A DNA stretch of 13,465 nt, taken from positions 1 to 13,465 of the forward strand of contig DOSQ01000063.1 in the NCBI GenBank assembly GCA_003512125.1. Direction: 5' to 3'. Source of the stretch: Acidaminococcaceae bacterium. GTDB lineage: Bacteria; Bacillota; Negativicutes; Acidaminococcales; Acidaminococcaceae. The position numbers were made by a program, and so were the translations under genes. Within the stretch, counting starts at the first letter, position 1. Every line of letters begins with the position of its first letter. The notes beneath the pieces are model-generated. The model was not told the origin of the DNA and did no database searches. It saw only the letters and a list, made by a program, of their open reading frames with translations. Positions 7,468 to 13,310 of this stretch are shown piece by piece.

Positions 7468-7505
7468 AAAGTGCAGTGGAGCAATCTGCTGCACTTTTAT
7501 TTTCG
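7468..7505 (+). terminator. Rho-independent terminator of the lipoprotein gene
   Basis: Perfect 9-base arms AAAGTGCAG (7468-7476) and CTGCACTTT (7489-7497) around a 12-base loop, followed by TTATTTTC. Located 57 bases after the stop codon of the lipoprotein gene. Confidence 0.87.
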
Positions 7506-7557
7506 GGCTTTAGCGCCAATACCCGGGTTCAACCGGAGTGGGTAAGTCTTTCGGGTT

Positions 7558-7586
7558 TTGCTATCTTCTGCAATTTGTGTTATCAT
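7558..7586 (+). promoter_or_regulatory. Promoter for the dipeptidase gene
   Basis: TTGCTA (7558-7563), 17-base spacer, TATCAT (7581-7586) preceded by TG at 7578-7579, an extended -10. This gives an untranslated leader of about 83 bases and independent transcription downstream of the terminator at 7468. Confidence 0.6.
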
Positions 7587-7675
7587 TTTACAAAAGGCCA
7601 ACGTTTGCAAAGCATTTCTATAAATATTTTGATTTGATTCAGGAATCATGGACCCATTGGAAAGGAGACCCTTCT

Positions 7676-8623
7676 ATGTTTATTGCAGACTGTCATTGCG
7701 ACACACTGAGCGAGCTGTACAAACAAAATAAAAGTTTATATGCGAATGATCTGATGCTGGATGCGGAACGGATCCTGAAAAACGGCGGCGGCCTGCAGTT
7801 CATGGCTATGTTCATTCCCACGGAAGTGTTCCGGGCAGGAGCCGGTGCGACGTACACACTGAAGCTGATCGACACGTATCTGCGCGGTCTGAAGGAACTG
7901 GAACAAAAAGGCATACAGTCCCATCGGATTTTATCGAAGGAGGATCTGGCACAGTTGCCCAATGGACAATTCAATACCCTGCTGGCCATTGAAGAAGGGG
8001 GCGCGCTGGACGGCAGCATCGAGGTACTGCGCGTATATTACGAACTGGGTGTGCGCTGCATGACGCTGGTGTGGAGCAACCGCAACGACATTGCGGACGG
8101 CGTGAACGAGGAGTGCAGCAAGAGCGGCCTTACCGTGTTCGGACGCCAGGTGGTGGCAGAGATGAACCGGCTGGGCATGGCGGTAGATGTGTCCCACATT
8201 TCCACTTACGGTTTCTGGGATGTACTGGAACACAGTACGAAGCCGGTCATCGCCACTCATTCCTGTGCTTACAGCCTGTGCGGCCATCCCCGGAACCTGC
8301 GGGACGACCAGTTAAAAGCGCTGGTTCAAAGCGGCGGCTTTGTGGGTATCAACTTTGCGGGGCAGTTTTTGGAAAAAGACTGGAAGGATGCCTGCATCGA
8401 AAGCGTGTATCGCCATCTGGCCTATATGATGGACATGATGGGCAGCGACGACTACCTTGGTTTCGGCAGCGATTTTGACGGCATCAGCCATCCGCCGTAC
8501 AATCTGCAAGGCGTGCAGGATTTTGCGCCGCTGTTTGATTATCTGGGTACAAAGTTCAGTGACGAAACGATAGAGAAGCTGGCCTATAAGAATTGCGTTG
8601 CCTATCTGAAGAAAATTTTATAG
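7676..8623 (+). CDS. Membrane dipeptidase family (peptidase M19)
   Basis: Zinc-dependent hydrolase of the renal dipeptidase family, which cleaves dipeptides, often with a D- or dehydro-amino acid at the C-terminal side. 315 residues from ATG 7676. Zinc ligands are recognisable throughout: HxD in DCHCDTL (His7, Asp9), the bridging acid in LLAIEEGGAL (Glu106 or Glu107), His174 in VDVSHIS, His195 in IATHSCAYSLCGHPRNL, and the catalytic/binding Asp in GFGSDFDGI (266 or 268). No signal peptide or membrane segment is seen, so despite the family name it should be cytoplasmic. An upstream in-frame GTG at 7538 would add 46 unrelated residues; ATG 7676 is preferred because AAAGGAG (7661-7667) is well placed and the family's N-terminus begins there. 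Physiological substrate is unknown. Confidence 0.94.
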   Translation: MFIADCHCDTLSELYKQNKSLYANDLMLDAERILKNGGGLQFMAMFIPTEVFRAGAGATYTLKLIDTYLRGLKELEQKGIQSHRILSKEDLAQLPNGQFNTLLAIEEGGALDGSIEVLRVYYELGVRCMTLVWSNRNDIADGVNEECSKSGLTVFGRQVVAEMNRLGMAVDVSHISTYGFWDVLEHSTKPVIATHSCAYSLCGHPRNLRDDQLKALVQSGGFVGINFAGQFLEKDWKDACIESVYRHLAYMMDMMGSDDYLGFGSDFDGISHPPYNLQGVQDFAPLFDYLGTKFSDETIEKLAYKNCVAYLKKIL

Positions 8624-8700
8624 CCAATGAATCAGTATTTCCTGTAAACAGTATCTTTGTTTTTCTTCATGAACCTTTCACAGTTTTGTGCCTGCAGATA

Positions 8701-8709
8701 TGCTATACT
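8701..8709 (+). promoter_or_regulatory. Extended -10 promoter for the CGGC-domain gene
   Basis: TGCTATACT fits TGnTATAnT. No strong -35 is visible. It leaves an untranslated leader of about 107 bases (8716-8822) with GC-rich inverted repeats. Confidence 0.5.
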
Positions 8710-8822
8710 GTTCTTGTTAAGAGATAGCACCAAAAAAGAAAGGCCGCGTGTCTGCGCGTTGTTTCTTGCAGCGCGTTTGCTGCGCAGGCTTTTACAGAAA
8801 ACGCTATCCGGGAGGAAACATC

Positions 8823-9182
8823 ATGAAAAAAGTTGCCATTATCCGTTGCCTCGATGTAAGCATGCGCTGTGTGGGCGCATCCTGCATGAAATCCTTTAAC
8901 GAACATACCGTAAAGTTTGAACGGTACGGGGATGAAGAACTGGAACTGTTTGCCAGTCTGACCTGCAACGGTTGCGGGCAGACAGTAGAGAACGATGAGG
9001 GGCTGAAGAAAAAGCTGGACCGCCTGGCGGAGGAACCGGTGGATGTGGTTCATTTCAGCAGCTGCACCAACAAAAAGGATAAAGAAAATCCGGAAATGAA
9101 GAAACGCTGCCCCTGGGTAGAAAAGATGAAAGACTATCTGGAAAGCAAGGGCGTGGAAGTGGTGTACGGTACGCACCATTAA
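8823..9182 (+). CDS. CGGC-domain (putative metal-binding) small protein
   Basis: 119-residue cytoplasmic protein with eight cysteines: Cys9 in IIRCLDVSMRC, 16, 21, 48, 51, 81 and 96 among them. The arrangement IRC...C...FASLTCNGCG (45-52)...VDVVHFSSCTNK...RCPWVEKMKDYLESKGVEVVYGTH follows the CGGC domain, a family of unknown biochemical function thought to bind metal. Here the namesake motif is CNGC rather than CGGC. ATG 8823 is preferred to an upstream start at 8748 because GGGAGGAAA lies just before it and the domain begins at the first residues. Single-gene unit between its own promoter and the hairpin at 9234. Confidence 0.82.
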   Translation: MKKVAIIRCLDVSMRCVGASCMKSFNEHTVKFERYGDEELELFASLTCNGCGQTVENDEGLKKKLDRLAEEPVDVVHFSSCTNKKDKENPEMKKRCPWVEKMKDYLESKGVEVVYGTHH

Positions 9183-9194
9183 CAATCCCGTTTC

Positions 9195-9210
9195 ATCAGC
9201 GTTTCCTTAA
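9195..9210 (-). repeat. Short dispersed repeat, copy C, inverted
   Basis: ATCAGCGTTTCCTTAA is the exact reverse complement of 2388-2403, in a non-coding gap 12 bases after the CGGC-domain stop codon. Together with copy B it encloses 6.8 kb with inverted, TTAA-ended termini. Confidence 0.65.
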
Positions 9211-9233
9211 AATTTACACAAAGTTTTCAAAAG

Positions 9234-9266
9234 GGCTGTTGCATTCACGGTGCAGCAGCCTCTTTC
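9234..9266 (+). terminator. Hairpin, probable terminator of the CGGC-domain gene
   Basis: GGCTGTTGCA (9234-9243) pairs with TGCAGCAGCC (9251-9260), ten pairs with one G-U, around a 7-base loop, followed by TCTTTCCGTTT. The U-run is interrupted, so termination may be partial. Confidence 0.7.
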
Positions 9267-9269
9267 CGT

Positions 9270-9298
9270 TTGGAAAACATAAATTAATATGGTATAAT
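9270..9298 (+). promoter_or_regulatory. Promoter of the etf operon
   Basis: TTGGAA (9270-9275), exactly 17 bases, TATAAT (9293-9298), with TG at 9290-9291 making it also an extended -10. The best promoter in the window with the pyr one. Start near 9305 leaves a leader of about 120 bases. Confidence 0.78.
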
Positions 9299-9303
9299 TA
9301 AAT

Positions 9304-9391
9304 GTACCGTTGCAGGTACGGGGTATTTGCGGGGAAAGAGACTGAGCCGGCGTGCCGGTACGGGGCGCCGGGCAGGAACGGTTTTTACCGT
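9304..9391 (+). promoter_or_regulatory. Structured 5' leader of the etf operon
   Basis: Three potential hairpins lie between the start and the ribosome site: GTACC/GGTAC (9304-9319), CCGGCG/CGCCGG (9347-9371) and ACGGT/ACCGT with a TTTT loop (9378-9391). A 14-base sequence, TGCMGGTACGGGGY, occurs twice (9311-9324 and 9353-9366). No known riboswitch class is recognised. Confidence 0.4.
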
Positions 9392-9425
9392 AAGTATAAA
9401 ATGATTACACAAGCAGGAGGCACAC

Positions 9426-10220
9426 ATGAACATTATCGTCTGTGTAAAACAAGTGCCGGATACGACCCAGATCCGTCTGAATCCGGAGACCCATACCCTG
9501 GTCAGGGATGGTGTGGAAAACATTTTAAATCCTTATGATGCGGAAGCATTGGAAACTGCATTGATCTTAAAAGATAAATACGGCGCGAAGGTAAAGGTGG
9601 TTACGATGGGACCGCCTCAGGCAAAGGATATCCTGAAGGACGCTATCGCGCTGGGGGCGGATGAAGCCTGTCTGCTCAGCGACAGGGTATTGGGCGGCTC
9701 TGACACGCTGGCTACCAGTGTGGCGCTGGCAGCCCTGGTCAAACATCTGGGCGAATACGACCTGATCCTCTGCGGACGTGAAGCCGCTGACGGCTGCACG
9801 GCGCAGGTGGGACCGGAAATGGCCGAGCATCTGGGCATTCCCCAAATCACTTCTGCGTTGAAGGTTGAATTTACAGATGGCCGCTTTGTCATTGAACGGG
9901 AAACAGAAAACTGGGCAGAGACCTTGGCAGTTCCGGCTCCGGTGCTGGTTACCATGACCCGTGCGGAAAAAGAGCTGCGCTTTGCCAGCATCCGCGGCAA
10001 AATGAAAGCCCGCAAGACAGAAATTCCGGTAAAAACTGCCGCAGACCTGGGCCTTGACGATAGCAGCGTAGGGCTGAAAGCATCCCCTACCCGGGTTATC
10101 AAAGTGTTCACGCCGGAAGTACATAAGGTGGATACCCAGATCATCAAAGAAGATGATGTGGATGCAGCTGTGGACAAGCTGGTGGAGAAACTCATCGAAG
10201 CCGGCGCGATCAAACGCTGA
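9426..10220 (+). CDS. etfB: Electron transfer flavoprotein subunit beta
   Basis: 264-residue flavoprotein subunit that, with EtfA, passes electrons between acyl-CoA or hydroxyacid dehydrogenases and other carriers. Family landmarks: MNIIVCVKQVPDT (1-13), NPYDAEALETAL (35-46), VVTMGPPQAKDILKDAIALGADEACLLSDR (58-87), GGSDTLATSVALAAL (90-104), CGREAADGCTAQVGPEMAEHLGIPQIT (116-142) and VTMTRAEKELRFASIRGKMKA (175-195). The GxDTLATS segment and the linked ferredoxin gene fit the bifurcating type found in anaerobes, where EtfB carries the bifurcating FAD and binds NADH. At 124 a cysteine stands where many family members have Asp (DGDTAQVGP). AGGAGG (9415-9420) sets the ATG at 9426. First gene of the etf operon. 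Confidence 0.96.
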   Translation: MNIIVCVKQVPDTTQIRLNPETHTLVRDGVENILNPYDAEALETALILKDKYGAKVKVVTMGPPQAKDILKDAIALGADEACLLSDRVLGGSDTLATSVALAALVKHLGEYDLILCGREAADGCTAQVGPEMAEHLGIPQITSALKVEFTDGRFVIERETENWAETLAVPAPVLVTMTRAEKELRFASIRGKMKARKTEIPVKTAADLGLDDSSVGLKASPTRVIKVFTPEVHKVDTQIIKEDDVDAAVDKLVEKLIEAGAIKR

Positions 10221-10230
10221 GAGCCGAATC

Positions 10231-10431
10231 GTGGCAGTAAAAGTTGAAATGACACGCTGCATAGGCTGTGAAAACTGCGCGGCAATCTGCCCGACGGGCG
10301 CCATACAGGTAGAAGACGGAAAAGCTTCTGTAAAAGAACAGGACTGTGTGGAATGTTGCGCGTGTATATATGACTGTCCTATGGATGCAATTACTCTTCG
10401 TAGGGAGGATTCTGATAATGGCAAAGACTGA
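10231..10431 (+). CDS. 2[4Fe-4S] ferredoxin, between etfB and etfA
   Basis: 66-residue protein with two complete cluster motifs: CIGCENCAAICP (Cys10, 13, 16, 20) and CVECCACIYDCP (Cys39, 42, 45, 49, plus an extra Cys43). It is the clostridial bacterial-type ferredoxin fold with an acidic tail. GTG 10231 is chosen because it lies 10 bases after the etfB stop and the ferredoxin fold begins there; ATG 10249 is possible but would clip the first strand. The last 14 bases overlap the start of etfA, and the etfA ribosome site lies inside it. Not seen by ATG-only gene finders at this start. By position it should exchange electrons with the EtfAB complex. Confidence 0.92.
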   Translation: MAVKVEMTRCIGCENCAAICPTGAIQVEDGKASVKEQDCVECCACIYDCPMDAITLRREDSDNGKD

Positions 10432-11422
10432 TAATGCAATCTGGGTAGCAGCCCAGATGGAAAACGGGGAGATCCTTGGCGTAACGTATGAACTGTTAGG
10501 GCAGGCCCGCCGCCTGGCCGACACGGTGGGGCAGAATACCGCTGTAATCCTGATCGGCAAAGAGAATAAAGGTCATGCGGAACAGCTGATCGCCCAGGGC
10601 GCGGACGTGGTGTACACCGTGCTGGGGGATGAATTTGAAAATTATAATGTGGAACTGTATACGAATGCCATCTGCGAGCTGGCCAAAGAATACGATCCCA
10701 ACGGGATCATGTTCGGCGCGACCATCGACGGCCGCGATCTGGCTCCCCGCGTGGCCGCCCGGTTAAAGACCGGCCTGTGCGCGGACTGCACGGAAGTAGA
10801 AATGGGAGAGAACGGCCTGCTGAAGTGGACCCGTCCGGCTTTGGGCGGCAATCTGATGGGGACCATCGTATGCTCGGATCTGCGTCCCCAGATGGGCTCT
10901 GTCCGTCCCAAGATTTTTGCTCCTTTAGAAGCAGATGCTTCCCGCCAGGGTGAAGTAATTGATTACAAAGTTAAGAACAAAGTGGAAAGCAAAGTGGAGA
11001 TCCTGAAGAAGGAACCGCTTTCCACCGGCGGCAAGCTGAAGATTGAAGACGCGGAAGTGGTATGCGCAGGCGGCCGCGGTTTCGGTGATGCAGAACGCTT
11101 CAAGGTACTGGAAGACCTGGCTGCCCTGTTTGAGAAATCCGCAGTGGCCGGTTCCCGTGCGGCAGTGGATGAAAAGTGGGTAGACCATGCGTCCCAGGTA
11201 GGCCAGTCCGGCAAGACCATCGCGCCGAAGCTGTATTTTGCCTGTGCGGTATCCGGCGCGCTGCAACATGTTTCCGGCATGAAAGAATCGGAAGTGATCG
11301 TTGCCATCAACAAAGATGAAAATGCGCCGATCTTTGAGATAGCTCATTACGGTCTGGTAGGAGATGTGCATGTGGTCATTCCCAAACTGATCGAAAAGAT
11401 CAAAGCTTACAAAGAATCCTGA
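10418..11422 (+). CDS. etfA: Electron transfer flavoprotein subunit alpha
   Basis: 334-residue FAD-binding partner of EtfB. N-terminal domain (1-200) includes YTVLGDEFENYNVELY, MFGATIDGRDLAPRVAARLKTGLCADCTEVE (98-128) and RPALGGNLMGTIVCSDLRPQMGSVRPK (139-165). The C-terminal FAD domain shows VVCAGGRGFGDAERF (214-228), VAGSRAAVDEKWV, QVGQSGKTIAPKLY (260-273), AVSGALQHVSGM (277-288), INKDENAPIFEIAHYGLVGD (297-316). It has no ferredoxin domain of its own. Start at ATG 10418 follows GGGAGG (10403-10408), within the ferredoxin gene, so translation is probably coupled. The etfA frame is open back to 10346 without a stop, in the +1 frame relative to the ferredoxin. Followed after 11 bases by the small protein gene. 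Confidence 0.96.
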   Translation: MAKTDNAIWVAAQMENGEILGVTYELLGQARRLADTVGQNTAVILIGKENKGHAEQLIAQGADVVYTVLGDEFENYNVELYTNAICELAKEYDPNGIMFGATIDGRDLAPRVAARLKTGLCADCTEVEMGENGLLKWTRPALGGNLMGTIVCSDLRPQMGSVRPKIFAPLEADASRQGEVIDYKVKNKVESKVEILKKEPLSTGGKLKIEDAEVVCAGGRGFGDAERFKVLEDLAALFEKSAVAGSRAAVDEKWVDHASQVGQSGKTIAPKLYFACAVSGALQHVSGMKESEVIVAINKDENAPIFEIAHYGLVGDVHVVIPKLIEKIKAYKES

Positions 11423-11433
11423 GGTGCGGTTCT

Positions 11434-11637
11434 GTGTGGAAGGTGATTTATATTGCTCCGACACAGGAGCGGGCTGAAAGAATAAAGCAGCAGCTGGCGG
11501 ACAACGGTTTTCTTTGCCAGTTGAAAGCAGCGGGAACGCACCGTAACGGGAAAGCTTCCCTGATTGAAATTTCAGTGCCGGTTTCAGAAGCGGAAGACGC
11601 CTATGAAGTGCTGGCGGAGCATGGCTTTCAGGCATAA
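11434..11637 (+). CDS. Small conserved protein (DUF2007-like)
   Basis: 67 residues from a GTG start: WKVIYIAPTQERAERIKQQLADNGFLCQLKAAG...SLIEISVPVSEAEDAYEVLAEHGF. This alternation of strand, helix, strand, strand, helix is a small ferredoxin-like fold seen in proteins annotated as putative signal-transducing protein in many Firmicutes, where the name glutamate decarboxylase has also been attached wrongly. GAGGTG (11421-11426) overlaps the etfA stop and serves as ribosome site. Placed 11 bases after etfA, so part of the same transcript. Function is unknown. Confidence 0.75.
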   Translation: MWKVIYIAPTQERAERIKQQLADNGFLCQLKAAGTHRNGKASLIEISVPVSEAEDAYEVLAEHGFQA

Positions 11638-11686
11638 AAAACTGTAACGGTGTCAGTCCCTTTTTCAATTTGCGGTAACGGAATAT

Positions 11687-13042
11687 ATGGCAAAACAGGA
11701 AGAACGTATTTTTAAAAAAGCATATACGGATTTTGACAAACGCCTTGATCAGGAGTTGGAAGAAGAGAAAGAAGAACGGCGCCGGCAGCTTTTGCTGCAG
11801 GCGCCGGACTTTAAACTGCTGAATCAGATGGTGGAAAGCAAAGAGTATTCCCGGGAACTGGCTGAGAAGCTGAAAAATGGCGGCCTGTATTATCTGCGGA
11901 GCGGGGAAGAAGATACTGCAGAGAAGTTTATGGATCTCTTTAAGAGAACATTGCAGTTACATCCGACTATCCGTGAAGACCTGATCGGGCAGGCAGGATT
12001 TCTGGGGTGCATGGCTTTCAAACGGGATATGCCCCGTCTGGGCCGTTTTTGCGGGGAAGCCATTCTGACGGCCATACGTTTATTAGATCAGGAAGAACTG
12101 GAAAATATCGAACAGGGTTATCTGCAGTTTAAGAATGTAACGGACACTGCTGTCCGTACCCGGAATGAATGGGACTTCCGGGAAATTGTCTCCGCACTGA
12201 ATCAGTATTGGAACATCAGCAAAGGGAAAGTCACACCAGGTTTGATTTCAATATTATCTGATTTGCTGTTTGTGGCGGCAGACAGACGTCAGATTAGCGC
12301 CTTAAAGATGATTTGCGGGTTAAGCCGCAGTGTTATGCGGCATGAATCGGTGGATTCGGCCATGCGGCAGCATTTTGCTGTGGAATGGAGCAGCATAGCG
12401 GCGCAGATGGCCCAACGCGGCTGGGAAGAAGAGTGCCGGTTATTATTGAAACATCTGTGCCTGTTTTTAGGTACAGTACGTGACATAGTATTGGTGAAGA
12501 AAGTGCTGACGGATATTTCCGTTCACATACAGATGCAGAGTAAATGGGATGATTTTGAGACGGCGGTCCGGATGTATTATCCCTGCCTGCTGTTTGAACT
12601 GGCCATGCTGCAGTGGGGTATGAAGCGATACCACCGGGCTCTGATGACGGAGAAGGTGCTGGAGGTAGAAGCGGAAATCCAAAAGTCCGGTATCTTAGGT
12701 CAGGTGGAACGTAAGATGGACTTGCTGGAGGAAAAAGAAAACGCCCTGGATGTAGTCCGTTTCGTCCTGCGCAACGGAAGGGATATGGTGGCAGGCTGCG
12801 CGCGTCTGCTGATGAAAGACGAATGGGAAGTGTATGTTTCCTGGCGGCGTGAATGGCTGTCTGCCATTGCAGGCAAAGAGAAACGCCGGGAACAGGTCCG
12901 GCTTTTTATGCAGATGGTGACGGAATTCTGGCACAGTACCCAGCCTTCCCGGAGCCAAAAGCAGTGGAGCTTTATGGAGGAGGTCGTAAAACCTTTCGTA
13001 TTATCTGACAAGCATCTGGAAGTGATCCGGCTGATTTCGTGA
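11687..13042 (+). CDS. Hypothetical helical protein
   Basis: 451 residues, not recognised. No signal peptide and no clear membrane helix, so probably cytoplasmic. Residues 12-36 are a highly charged, coiled-coil-like stretch of Glu, Lys and Arg. The rest is almost all helix, with repeated patterns of the type LxxxLxxAxxL that suggest an alpha-solenoid or other helical-repeat fold; aromatic-rich stretches occur near 160-180 (EWDFREIVSALNQYW) and 286-312. Four Trp-containing segments cluster near the C-terminus (380-430). It starts 49 bases after the small protein gene with a weak ribosome site and no promoter visible, so it may be read through from the etf operon. Codon use and composition resemble its neighbours. 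Confidence 0.8.
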   Translation: MAKQEERIFKKAYTDFDKRLDQELEEEKEERRRQLLLQAPDFKLLNQMVESKEYSRELAEKLKNGGLYYLRSGEEDTAEKFMDLFKRTLQLHPTIREDLIGQAGFLGCMAFKRDMPRLGRFCGEAILTAIRLLDQEELENIEQGYLQFKNVTDTAVRTRNEWDFREIVSALNQYWNISKGKVTPGLISILSDLLFVAADRRQISALKMICGLSRSVMRHESVDSAMRQHFAVEWSSIAAQMAQRGWEEECRLLLKHLCLFLGTVRDIVLVKKVLTDISVHIQMQSKWDDFETAVRMYYPCLLFELAMLQWGMKRYHRALMTEKVLEVEAEIQKSGILGQVERKMDLLEEKENALDVVRFVLRNGRDMVAGCARLLMKDEWEVYVSWRREWLSAIAGKEKRREQVRLFMQMVTEFWHSTQPSRSQKQWSFMEEVVKPFVLSDKHLEVIRLIS

Positions 13043-13061
13043 TTGTATACAGAATTTTTGG

Positions 13062-13090
13062 TTGAAGCGGCAGACGCTTCGTGATATAAT
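13062..13090 (+). promoter_or_regulatory. Promoter of the pyr operon
   Basis: TTGAAG (13062-13067), 17 bases, TATAAT (13085-13090), with TG at 13082-13083 as an extended -10. The spacer contains a perfect palindrome, GAAGCG-5-CGCTTC (13064-13080). Confidence 0.75.
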
Positions 13091-13108
13091 TAACAAAACT
13101 GAATAGCA

Positions 13109-13145
13109 TTACCTTTAAATCGGTCCTGTGAGACTGTAAGGTGAC
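13109..13145 (+). promoter_or_regulatory. PyrR-binding (anti-antiterminator) hairpin
   Basis: Core GGTCCTGTGAGACT (13122-13135) matches 12 of 14 positions of the known PyrR binding consensus ARUCCNGNGAGGYU. It closes as a stem CGGT/ACTG, with a longer outer stem TTACCTT (13109-13115) and AAGGTGA (13138-13144) and an internal bulge, as in B. subtilis pyr leaders. PyrR bound with UMP stabilises this hairpin and so favours the terminator that follows. Confidence 0.85.
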
Positions 13146-13174
13146 TTAGCATAGTAGTATTTATGGAAGAGAAT

Positions 13175-13217
13175 AAGCCTTCTTGCATCCTGCGGGACGA
13201 GAAGGCTTTTTATTTTT
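13175..13217 (+). terminator. Attenuator terminator of the pyr operon
   Basis: Perfect arms AAGCCTTCT (13175-13183) and AGAAGGCTT (13200-13208) with further pairing inside, followed by TTTATTTTT. It lies 94 bases before pyrB. AAGG-TGA-CTT (13138-13147) could pair with AAGCCTT (13175-13181) as the competing antiterminator, with TGA bulged out. Confidence 0.88.
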
Positions 13218-13310
13218 GGGAAAACGGGCTGCGTGATGTTTCTGTGTTGCCGGGAAAGGTTTGACAAAGCAACAGGCAGGCGAGCCCGATATCAGACAGG
13301 AGGAACTGCA

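Noticed and set aside
7538..7675. N-terminal extension of the dipeptidase from GTG 7538
   Set aside because: It lies upstream of or across the predicted promoter, has no ribosome site, and the family begins at ATG 7676 with AAAGGAG before it.
8748..8822. N-terminal extension of the CGGC protein
   Set aside because: ATG 8823 has a clear GGGAGG site and starts at the domain boundary; the extension falls in the GC-rich leader.
9302..9538. Open frames across the etf leader and the start of etfB
   Set aside because: They overlap etfB out of frame and have low-complexity Gly/Arg content from the GC-rich leader.
10346..10417. Upstream start for etfA at 10346
   Set aside because: This would read the ferredoxin's second cluster region in another frame; ATG 10418 has its own ribosome site and fits the EtfA N-terminus.
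13261..13290. TTGACA at 13261 as a second promoter for pyrB
   Set aside because: No -10 box at 16-18 bases; the nearest ATATC is too far downstream.
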